Shown here piece by piece: positions 1-4,810 of a DNA stretch of 5,252 nt (position 1 is the first letter of the stretch; every line of letters starts with the position of its first letter). The stretch is from an uncultured Prevotellaceae bacterium. Lineage in GTDB: Bacteria; Bacteroidota; Bacteroidia; Bacteroidales; Bacteroidaceae. A model generated the notes under the pieces. It saw nothing but the letters and a program-made list of their open reading frames with translations. It searched no databases and had not been told where the DNA came from. A program made the translations under genes and the position numbers. Where the stretch lies: the NCBI GenBank assembly GCA_946539475.1, contig CAMNHM010000161.1, positions 1 through 5,252 on the forward strand. Reading direction: 5' to 3'.

Positions 1-43
1 GAGATTACAAATCACGTGCTCTGGCCAACTGAGCTAAAGAGGC
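1..43 (-). tRNA. tRNA-Thr (anticodon UGU), 5' half, cut by window edge
   Basis: Read on the minus strand from 43 down, the sequence fits a tRNA 5' half: 7-nt acceptor strand GCCTCTT (43-37), TA, D stem GCTC (34-31) closed by GAGC (21-18) around a 9-nt loop, A26 (17), anticodon stem from 16, and the 7-nt loop TTTGTAA (11-5). The anticodon is TGT (9-7), with U33 before it and A37 after it, so it reads ACA threonine codons. The 3' anticodon strand, T arm and acceptor 3' strand lie beyond the left edge. One visible pair in the anticodon stem is a U-U mismatch (14 with 2), which is unusual but leaves the fold clear. The tRNA starts only 4 nt after the SRP RNA and has no promoter of its own, so the two are probably co-transcribed and separated by RNase P. 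Confidence 0.93.
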
Positions 44-47
44 GGGG

Positions 48-143
48 GGGCAAGCGGTCTGCATCGCGCCGCTACAACCAAGTGCCTTTGCTACGTTCCC
101 GTCCTGGAGGATTCCCTAGGAGCTGGCCGTACAGGACTTGCCC
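48..143 (-). ncRNA. ffs: Signal recognition particle RNA, bacterial small (4.5S) type
   Basis: This is the RNA core of the signal recognition particle, which binds the Ffh M domain and targets membrane and secreted proteins to the translocon. On the minus strand the 5' end GGGCAAG (143-137) pairs with the 3' end CTTGCCC (54-48), giving a rod of about 96 nt. The apical helix 8 signature is visible: CAGG (106-103), ACG, GGAA tetraloop (99-96), CGT, then AGCA (92-89). This is the symmetric-loop-plus-tetraloop pattern that Ffh recognises. No Alu domain is present, so it is the short form usual outside Bacillota. The exact ends are estimated from pairing and could differ by several nt. It sits between a TAnnTTTG promoter box (169-162) and tRNA-Thr. 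No terminator separates it from the tRNA. Confidence 0.9.
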
Positions 144-161
144 ATTTTCTTTTTGCGGCTG

Positions 162-169
162 CAAAGGTA
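162..169 (-). promoter_or_regulatory. Bacteroidetes -7 promoter box for ffs-tRNA-Thr
   Basis: The minus strand reads TACCTTTG, an exact match to the Bacteroidetes sigma-ABfr -7 element TAnnTTTG. Transcription would start about 155-158, some 12-15 nt before the SRP RNA 5' end. No TTG is seen at the expected -33 distance. That position is occupied by the 7-bp repeat array, preceded by a T-rich stretch. The assignment rests on the motif and its placement in front of a stable-RNA gene. Confidence 0.7.
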
Positions 170-176
170 ATAAAAA

Positions 177-208
177 GTTAGGAGTTAGGAGTTAGGAGTT
201 AGGAGTTA
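177..208 (+). repeat. Tandem 7-bp repeat, GTTAGGA x4 plus GTTA
   Basis: Four exact head-to-tail copies of GTTAGGA (177-204) are followed by a partial fifth (205-208). The array lies 7 nt upstream of the leftward -7 box and covers the place where a -33 element would be. It is the inverted counterpart of the CTCCTAA array at 252-280. Perfect short tandem repeats can change copy number by slippage, and here that would alter the sequence upstream of the ffs promoter. Confidence 0.9.
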
Positions 209-251
209 TTTGGTCGGTATTAACTTTATTTAAGCATTTAATCCTGAAAAA

Positions 252-280
252 CTCCTAACAGCTAACATCTAACTCCTAAC
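252..280 (+). repeat. Degenerate 7-bp repeat array, CTCCTAA type
   Basis: Four consecutive heptamers keep the same 7-bp period: CTCCTAA (252-258), CAGCTAA (259-265), CATCTAA (266-272), CTCCTAA (273-279), then C. The outer two are exact reverse complements of the left array's unit and the inner two have drifted. The array lies 7 nt upstream of the rightward -7 box at 288-295, mirroring the left side. Confidence 0.85.
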
Positions 281-287
281 TTTTTTG

Positions 288-295
288 TAATTTTG
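288..295 (+). promoter_or_regulatory. Bacteroidetes -7 promoter box for the rightward gene cluster
   Basis: TAATTTTG matches TAnnTTTG exactly and is followed by CACCC. In Bacteroidetes, transcription usually begins several bases after this box, here about 300-303, so the ATG at 305 would be at or within a few bases of the mRNA 5' end. No convincing -33 TTG is seen; the 7-bp repeat array occupies that position. This is the only clear promoter I found for the genes from 305 onward. Confidence 0.65.
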
Positions 296-304
296 CACCC
301 AATT

Positions 305-856
305 ATGACTGTTCCCGAATACATACAACTCAGGGCATTCTGCCGCGTCGACGGTCTGAAGCTGTTCGCGCTATGGCTGGCAAGCTTCCTTTGCTACATG
401 CAGGGGCTGCATTCGCCCGGCTTAGGCCTGCTGGCGATGGTACTGGTCCTGGCGACGCCCTTCCTGTCCTACCGGTTGCTGAGGAAGTTTCGCGACGAAG
501 CCCTCGACGGCTCCATCTCCTTCCTGCGTGGCTGGCTTTACGTGATGTTCCAGTTCTTCTACGCCAGCCTGCTTTTCGCGGTGGCGCAGTTCATTTATTT
601 CGCGTACATCGACAAGGGGGCGTTCGTCAACGAGATGAGCGAGATGCTCGCAGCCCCCGAGACGATCGAGGCCATGCGGTGGATGGGCATGGGAGCCTCC
701 GTCAACGAGACGCTGGAGATGATGCGGCAGCTGCGCCCCATCGACCTGGTGTTCAGCGTGCTGCTCTCGAATCTTTTCACCGGATGCCTCTTGGGGCTGC
801 CGATAGCCGCCTTCGCCGCCTCCGGCAAGCGCAATACGAATATCAATCAGAATTAA
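305..856 (+). CDS. DUF4199 family integral membrane protein
   Basis: The product is 183 aa and very hydrophobic, with about four membrane segments by eye: residues 17-35, 38-57, 76-101 and 145-173. A more polar stretch (102-144), rich in Met and Glu, lies between segments 3 and 4. The N-terminal run ending in a VDG-type motif before the first helix, and the overall layout, resemble the Bacteroidetes DUF4199 family, whose biochemical function is unknown. I chose ATG 305 because it keeps this N-terminus and the whole first helix. The in-frame TTG at 293 lies inside the promoter box, and the next ATG (398) would remove the first helix. The gene ends 19 bp before the GT2 gene and probably shares its transcript, so a role beside that enzyme is plausible but inferred. 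The family name comes from memory of similar proteins, without a search. Confidence 0.8.
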   Translation: MTVPEYIQLRAFCRVDGLKLFALWLASFLCYMQGLHSPGLGLLAMVLVLATPFLSYRLLRKFRDEALDGSISFLRGWLYVMFQFFYASLLFAVAQFIYFAYIDKGAFVNEMSEMLAAPETIEAMRWMGMGASVNETLEMMRQLRPIDLVFSVLLSNLFTGCLLGLPIAAFAASGKRNTNINQN

Positions 857-875
857 TCTTTTTTTCCCGACGAAT

Positions 876-1811
876 ATGGATATTTCAGTAGTCATACCTC
901 TTTATAATGAGGAAGAATCCATCAGCGAGCTCTTCGGCTGGATAGAGCGAGTGATGGCCGAGCACGGATTCTCCTATGAGGTGATCTTCATCAGCGACGG
1001 GTCGACGGATCGGTCGTGGGACATTATCAGCGAGCTGCGCCAACGGTCGGAGCACGTCAAGGGCATCAAGTTCCGTCGCAACTATGGCAAGAGCCCCGCC
1101 CTGTACTGTGGATTCGCAGAGGCGCAGGGCGACGTAGTCATCACGATGGACGCCGACCTGCAGGACTCGCCCGACGAGATTCCGGAGCTCTACCGCATGA
1201 TCCGCGAGGAGAAGTACGACCTCGTCAGCGGATATAAGCAGAAGCGCTACGACCCCCTGTCGAAGACGCTGCCCACAAAGCTCTTCAACGCCACGGCGCG
1301 CCGTGTGAGCGGCATCAAGAACCTCCACGACTTCAACTGCGGGCTGAAGGCCTACCGTCGTGACGTGGTGAAGAACATCGAGGTCTACGGCGAGATGCAC
1401 CGCTACATCCCCTACCTGGCAAAGCAGGCCGGCTTCGCAAAGATCGGCGAGAAGGTCGTACAGCATCAGGCACGCAAGTACGGCGTGTCGAAGTTCATGG
1501 GATGGAACCGCTTTGTCAATGGCTACCTCGACCTGCTCACGCTATGGTTCCTGAGCACCTTCGGCAAGAAGCCCATGCACGTGTTCGGGTTCCTCGGCAC
1601 GCTGATGTTCTTCATCGGATTCCTGGCAGCCATCGCCCTGGCCGTAGGCAAGATCATGGGCAAGCTATGGATCACCGACTCACCCTTCTTCTACATCGCC
1701 TTGACGATGATGATCCTGGGCACGCAGCTATTCCTCACGGGATTCCTCGGCGACCTCATCAGCCGTTCGTCGACAAACCGCAACGACTATCAGATTGAGG
1801 AGAAGATATAG
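876..1811 (+). CDS. Family 2 glycosyltransferase, polyprenyl-phosphate type (GtrB/ArnC/DPM-like)
   Basis: A 311-aa inner-membrane enzyme of the GT2 class that moves a sugar from a nucleotide donor to undecaprenyl phosphate on the cytoplasmic face. Visible features are the N-terminal GT-A start VVIPLYNEEES (5-15), SDGSTDRS (40-47) of the nucleotide site, RRNYGKSPAL (67-76), and metal-binding DADLQD (92-97). They are followed by HDFNCGLKAYRRDV (151-164), EMHRYIP (173-179), and KYGVSKF (201-207), close to the R-x-G-x-SKY motif of the GtrB/DPM group. Two C-terminal membrane helices at about 236-258 and 271-293 are typical of GtrB, ArnC and YfdH-like proteins, and the length (about 310-330 aa) fits. 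The sugar cannot be read from sequence; glucose, mannose or aminoarabinose are all possible. It follows the DUF4199 gene by 19 bp. No flippase or second-stage GT-C enzyme is in the window. Confidence 0.9.
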   Translation: MDISVVIPLYNEEESISELFGWIERVMAEHGFSYEVIFISDGSTDRSWDIISELRQRSEHVKGIKFRRNYGKSPALYCGFAEAQGDVVITMDADLQDSPDEIPELYRMIREEKYDLVSGYKQKRYDPLSKTLPTKLFNATARRVSGIKNLHDFNCGLKAYRRDVVKNIEVYGEMHRYIPYLAKQAGFAKIGEKVVQHQARKYGVSKFMGWNRFVNGYLDLLTLWFLSTFGKKPMHVFGFLGTLMFFIGFLAAIALAVGKIMGKLWITDSPFFYIALTMMILGTQLFLTGFLGDLISRSSTNRNDYQIEEKI

Positions 1812-1819
1812 TGGAGCGC

Positions 1820-1837
1820 CCTCTCCACAGGGAGAGG
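1820..1837. repeat. GC-rich palindrome just after the GT2 gene
   Basis: CCTCTCC (1820-1826) and GGAGAGG (1831-1837) form a perfect 7-bp stem with an ACAG loop, 8 nt after the GT2 stop codon. An alternative hairpin, GTGGAG (1811-1816) with CTCCAC (1823-1828), competes with it. There is no T-run after it, so it is not a classical terminator. Its shape and base use resemble the second hairpin at 1903-1921, which suggests a dispersed REP-like repeat. Confidence 0.6.
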
Positions 1838-1857
1838 AACTTAACAATGTAAACAGC

Positions 1858-2379
1858 ATGAAGCGAGAACGCATCAGAAACAGCATAAAAAGACTCGTCA
1901 ACCCCCTCCTTTGCGGAGGGGTCGGGGTGGGATTCTTCCTCTCCTGCTCCAGCATCAACTGCCCAGTGCAGAACACGGTCAGCGTGCAGTATGCCGTCTA
2001 CGACGCAGAGGGTGAGGCCACGTTCGGCGATACGCTGTGGGTGTTCTCAAAACGGAAAGACGACACCGACACGCTGCTGCTCAACCGCGCCGTCGACTTC
2101 AAGTCCTTCTCGCTGCCCATCAGCTACTCTCACCCCGAGGACGTGCTCCTCTTCTTCATTGGCGACAAGGACGACAACTACTCCCTCGACACCGTATGGA
2201 TCAAGAAGGACGACATCCCACACTTCGAGAGCGTCGACTGCAGCGCGCACTTCTTCCACCGCATCACTGCCGTCCGCTCCACACATGAACGCATCGACAG
2301 CATCACTATCGCAAACTCACTCGTTGACTATGACACGAACAGAACCCACCTGCACGTCTTTTTCAAGGATCGTCAGTAG
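1858..2379 (+). CDS. DUF6452 family lipoprotein
   Basis: The product is 173 aa. The N-terminus has a basic stretch (MKRERIRNSIKR), a short hydrophobic/glycine segment (about 14-27) and FLSC, with Cys30 the likely lipidated residue, so it should be an exported lipoprotein. The body is recognisable: SSINCPVQNTV right after the lipobox, DTLLLNRAVDFKSFSLPISY (71-90), HFESVDCSAHFFH (122-134) and a C-terminal HLHVFFKD. I recall this pattern from the Bacteroidales DUF6452 family, whose function is unknown. Cys35 and Cys128 could form a disulfide. ATG 1858 is the only sensible start: an upstream in-frame TTG (1795) lies inside the GT2 gene, and no later start precedes the lipobox. The signal peptide is odd because a GC-rich hairpin repeat codes for its hydrophobic core (about residues 15-25). 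The gene overlaps the next one by 50 nt. Confidence 0.8.
   Translation: MKRERIRNSIKRLVNPLLCGGVGVGFFLSCSSINCPVQNTVSVQYAVYDAEGEATFGDTLWVFSKRKDDTDTLLLNRAVDFKSFSLPISYSHPEDVLLFFIGDKDDNYSLDTVWIKKDDIPHFESVDCSAHFFHRITAVRSTHERIDSITIANSLVDYDTNRTHLHVFFKDRQ
1902..1931. repeat. GC-rich REP-like hairpin inside the lipoprotein signal-peptide codons
   Basis: CCCCTCC (1903-1909) and GGAGGGG (1915-1921) form a perfect 7-bp stem with a TTTGC loop, followed by TCGGGGTGGG (1922-1931). The stem plus a G-rich GGGGTGGG tail looks like short dispersed hairpin repeats I associate with Bacteroidetes genomes, but no family assignment was possible. It codes for about residues 15-25 of the DUF6452 protein. Confidence 0.6.
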
Positions 2380-3022
2380 CCTGCTGATGACCGTGCTCGT
2401 GACCGTGTCGGCCACGGCACAGGGATTCCTCAAGTTCGAGCGCGACAGCATACCCTTCTTCCAGGGCATCTCCGTGGGAGTAGACGTCGCCGGAGCACTG
2501 CAGATGCAGCTCAGCGACTACGGGCAGTACGAGGCAGCACTGAAGGTGAACCTCCACGACCAGTATTTCCCCACGCTGGAGGTGGGCTTTGGCAAGGCCA
2601 GCCACGAGGACGACGTCGTCACGGGCATCAGCTACCACACCAAGGCGCCCTACTTCAGAATAGGAGCCGACGTCAACATGATGAAGAAGAAGCACACCGG
2701 CAACCGCATCTTCGTAGGACTGCGCTATGCCTTCACCTCCTACAAGATCGACCTTGAGCGGCAGCCGTTCCCCGACCCCGTATGGCAGTGGGACACGTCC
2801 TACGGCGTGAGGGACGAGCAGTGCCGACAGCACTGGGCGGAGCTCGTGGCGGGCATCGACGCAAAGGTATTCGGACCGCTGCACATGGGCTGGACCGTGC
2901 GCTACCGCAAACGCCTGTCGCACGACGACGGGCGCACCGAGAAGACCTGGTACGTCCCTGGCTATGGCATCCAGGAGAGCACCCGGCTAGGATACACGTT
3001 CAACATAATGATCGACATCTAA
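2330..3022 (+). CDS. DUF6048 family secreted protein, probably outer-membrane beta-rich
   Basis: The product is 230 aa. From ATG 2330 the N-terminus gives a good Sec signal peptide: a short n-region (MTRTEPTCTSFSR), hydrophobic IVSSLLMTVLVTV (14-26) and a cleavage region around SATA-QG (27-32). The rest has alternating, aromatic-rich strands (for example LEVGFGKA, IFVGLRYAFTSYKI, MGWTVRYRKR) and ends in a strand-like TRLGYTFNIMIDI. This suits a small beta-barrel or beta-sandwich in the outer membrane. I recognise it as resembling DUF6048, a Bacteroidales family without known function that often follows DUF6452. The start lies 50 nt inside the lipoprotein gene in another frame; the next ATG (2387) would remove most of the signal peptide. 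The overlap suggests translational coupling and a shared role with the lipoprotein, which is inference. The same frame is open back to 1991, but that part has no signal peptide and is low-complexity Ser/Thr/Arg. Confidence 0.78.
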   Translation: MTRTEPTCTSFSRIVSSLLMTVLVTVSATAQGFLKFERDSIPFFQGISVGVDVAGALQMQLSDYGQYEAALKVNLHDQYFPTLEVGFGKASHEDDVVTGISYHTKAPYFRIGADVNMMKKKHTGNRIFVGLRYAFTSYKIDLERQPFPDPVWQWDTSYGVRDEQCRQHWAELVAGIDAKVFGPLHMGWTVRYRKRLSHDDGRTEKTWYVPGYGIQESTRLGYTFNIMIDI

Positions 3023-3035
3023 CCCATCCCCCCCT

Positions 3036-4055
3036 ATGAGCGACGAACGACCCACCACACCACACAGCCCACAGCCCGGCCGGAAGCATGGCAGCCTCTA
3101 CTGGCAGCTGCCCCTGCTCGTACTGCTCATCGTAGGCACCTGGTTCATTGCCCGACAGGAGCATGGCGGCAACAGCACCGGCAATACCGTCTACCAGCAC
3201 GACGAGGGCTTCGTCTTCGGCACCGTCTATAGCTTCACCTACCGCTACGACCACAGTCTGAAGGACGAGCTGGAGAAAGCGCTGATGCAGGTCGACCAGG
3301 AGTTCTCGATGTTCAACGAGCAGAGCACCGTGGCTGCCATCAACCGTGGTGAGGACCCCGAGCGCAGCCCGATGTTCAACGAGGTCTATCAGCTGGCACA
3401 GCAGGTCAACGCCGATACCGACGGGGCATTCGACATCACCGTGGCACCACTGGTCAATGCCTGGGGATTTGGCTTTAAGCACGAGCAGATGCCCACGCCG
3501 GAACAGGTCGACAGCCTGCTGAAGATACGCTCGCAGCTCGACTTCAGCGCCATTGCCAAAGGCTATGGCAGCGACGTCGCGGCACGCACGCTCGAGGCGC
3601 ATGGCATAAAAGACTTTATGGTGGAGATCGGCGGCGAGGTGGTCACCAAGGGGCACAACCCGAAAGACGCCCTCTGGCGCATAGGACTCACCAAACCTAC
3701 CGACGACAGCCTGGCCGTGGAAGGCGAGCTGCAGACAGTGCTCACCGTCGGCGACATGGCGATGGCCACCAGCGGCAACTACCGCCGCTTCTATTATAAG
3801 GGTGGACGGAAATATGCCCACACCATCGACCCTCGCACGGGCTACCCCGTGCAGCACGAGCTGCTCTCGGCAACGGTCATCGCCGACCGCTGTGCCGTTG
3901 CCGATGCCTATGCCACGTCGTTCATGGTGCTAGGACTGGAGAAGTCGAAGGCGCTCCTCAGCCGTCACCCAGAGATGATGGCCTACCTCATCTATACCGA
4001 TCAGCAGGGCGAGCTGGCCGTGTGGCACTCGCCGGGACTGAAGATCGAGGACTGA
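3036..4055 (+). CDS. apbE: FAD:protein FMN transferase (ApbE family), membrane anchored
   Basis: A 339-aa enzyme that attaches FMN from FAD to threonine of target proteins such as NqrB/NqrC, RnfG/RnfD and other FMN-binding-domain proteins, on the outer face of the inner membrane. Family motifs in order: FGTVYSFTY (61-69), FSMFNEQSTVAAIN (90-103), GAFDITVAPLVNAWGFG (130-146), LDFSAIAKGYGSD (168-180), VEIGGEV (196-202), ATSGNYRRFYY (244-254), HTIDPRTGYPV (262-272) and ADAYATSFMVLG (289-300) with the conserved metal-site Asp290. All are intact and the length is normal. The N-terminus has 23 polar residues and one hydrophobic segment (about 24-38) with no cysteine beside it, so it should be a signal anchor, unlike the lipoprotein form of many ApbEs. 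It starts 13 nt after the DUF6048 gene and ends 19 nt before the regulator. No flavinylated target gene is in view. Confidence 0.93.
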   Translation: MSDERPTTPHSPQPGRKHGSLYWQLPLLVLLIVGTWFIARQEHGGNSTGNTVYQHDEGFVFGTVYSFTYRYDHSLKDELEKALMQVDQEFSMFNEQSTVAAINRGEDPERSPMFNEVYQLAQQVNADTDGAFDITVAPLVNAWGFGFKHEQMPTPEQVDSLLKIRSQLDFSAIAKGYGSDVAARTLEAHGIKDFMVEIGGEVVTKGHNPKDALWRIGLTKPTDDSLAVEGELQTVLTVGDMAMATSGNYRRFYYKGGRKYAHTIDPRTGYPVQHELLSATVIADRCAVADAYATSFMVLGLEKSKALLSRHPEMMAYLIYTDQQGELAVWHSPGLKIED

Positions 4056-4074
4056 CAGGATAAAGGCTGTAACG

Positions 4075-4773
4075 ATGACTCGACCTGACGCGACAAGGGC
4101 CCAGCTGCAGATCTACGAGCAGCTGCTGCGCTTCCAGCTGTTCCAGGGGCTCAGCCGTGCTGAGCTGCTGCAGATGGCTGGCAACACGAAGTTTGGCTTT
4201 CTCAAGGAAGACAGTGCGAAGGAGGTGGCCCGCGAAGGCACGCCCTGCCGACAGCTGCACTTCCTCGTCAGCGGCAGCCTGACGGTCAGCACACGTAGCG
4301 ACGACGGAGGCTATGAGGTCAGCGAGCAGCTCGCCGCACCATGGGCATTGCAGCCCGAGGCCCTCTTCGGCGCAGAGCCCCGCTACAGCAGCACCTACCG
4401 CACATCGTCGTCCTGCCACTTCATCACGCTGTCGAAAGACGAGGTGCTGCGCCTCGTCGACGACTTCCTCGTCATCCGCATCAACATGCTGAACATACTG
4501 TCCACCATCGCCCAGCGGCACTCGCATCTCCCCTGGCGCAGCACGCCGCAGACGCTTCGTGAGCGCTTCGTGCGTTTCGTGCTCGCCCATACCGTCTATC
4601 CGGCAGGAAGGAAGGAGCTGCGCATCCTGATGCAGCGCCTGGCCGACGAGCTTGGCGACAGCCGTCTCAACGTGTCGCGCATGCTCCATCAGCTAGCCTC
4701 AGAAAACATGCTGCAGATGCACCGCGGGCGAATCGTGATTCCCCTGCTGGAGCATCTGCTGCAAGCGAAATAA
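4075..4773 (+). CDS. Crp/Fnr-family transcriptional regulator
   Basis: The product is 232 aa and probably a dimeric cytoplasmic DNA-binding regulator. Residues about 18-118 form the cyclic-nucleotide-binding-like beta roll (FQGLSRAELLQMA, then REGTPCRQLHFLVSGSLTV at 53-71). A long dimerisation helix (about 121-150) follows, then a C-terminal winged helix. The HTH at 183-214 has recognition helix SRLNVSRMLHQL (196-207), which aligns with Crp SRETVGRILKML. The beta-roll segment at 88-110 lacks the Gly-Glu...Arg-Ser-Ala phosphate-binding cassette that holds cAMP in Crp. Only Cys58 and Cys114 are present, too few for an Fnr-type iron-sulfur cluster, so the effector is unknown. ATG 4075 follows the apbE stop by 19 nt and they probably share a transcript. 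It is the last rightward gene and converges on gpmI. Confidence 0.88.
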   Translation: MTRPDATRAQLQIYEQLLRFQLFQGLSRAELLQMAGNTKFGFLKEDSAKEVAREGTPCRQLHFLVSGSLTVSTRSDDGGYEVSEQLAAPWALQPEALFGAEPRYSSTYRTSSSCHFITLSKDEVLRLVDDFLVIRINMLNILSTIAQRHSHLPWRSTPQTLRERFVRFVLAHTVYPAGRKELRILMQRLADELGDSRLNVSRMLHQLASENMLQMHRGRIVIPLLEHLLQAK

Positions 4774-4810
4774 TTTCAAAAGTTCGAGATCCCGAGGCCC
4801 CGAAAGCCCC

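Larger units (their letters stand above)
160..297. repeat. Inverted repeat with a -7 promoter box at the outer end of each arm
   Basis: Positions 172-188 are the exact reverse complement of 269-285 (17/17). Extending outward to 160 and 297 gives 25 matches in 29, and the extension includes both -7 boxes (TAnn, then TTTGCA on each side). Mismatches fall in the two bases between arm and box and in the nn of the box. The middle (about 209-250) is AT-rich and shows no gene. As RNA the arms could pair, but both predicted transcripts start outside the arms and run away from them, so an attenuator or terminator role for these two promoters is unlikely. A DNA-level or duplication origin fits better. 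Confidence 0.8.

Noticed and set aside
177..280. CRISPR-like array
   Set aside because: The units are 7 bp with no spacers, and no cas genes are near. These are short tandem repeats.
172..286. Rho-independent terminator formed by the inverted arms and T-run
   Set aside because: Both predicted promoters fire outward from the arms, no gene reads into them from either side, and the loop of about 80 nt is too large for a normal terminator.
293..304. TTG at 293 as start of the DUF4199 gene
   Set aside because: It lies inside the -7 promoter box and would be upstream of the predicted transcript start. ATG 305 in the same frame is better.
422..895. Minus-strand open frames opposite the DUF4199 and GT2 genes
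   Set aside because: They are antisense shadows of well-supported genes, with His/Val/Ala-rich translations and no recognisable motif.
1811..1837. Transcription terminator after the GT2 gene
   Set aside because: The hairpin is real, but the sequence after it has no U-tract. It fits a dispersed repeat better, although an effect on readthrough is not excluded.
1991..2329. Upstream extension of the DUF6048 frame
   Set aside because: This part is read in the wrong frame across the lipoprotein gene and is low-complexity Ser/Thr/Arg. A proper signal peptide begins only at 2330.
3000..3857. Long minus-strand open frame (285 codons) opposite apbE
   Set aside because: It lies antisense to a gene with intact ApbE motifs. 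Its translation shows no domain, signal or sensible composition, and GC-rich coding DNA readily gives such antisense frames.
4774..4810. Bidirectional terminator between the Crp/Fnr gene and gpmI
   Set aside because: Convergent genes make one likely, but I see only weak 3-4 bp pairings (for example TTCG with CGAA) and no T-run on either strand.
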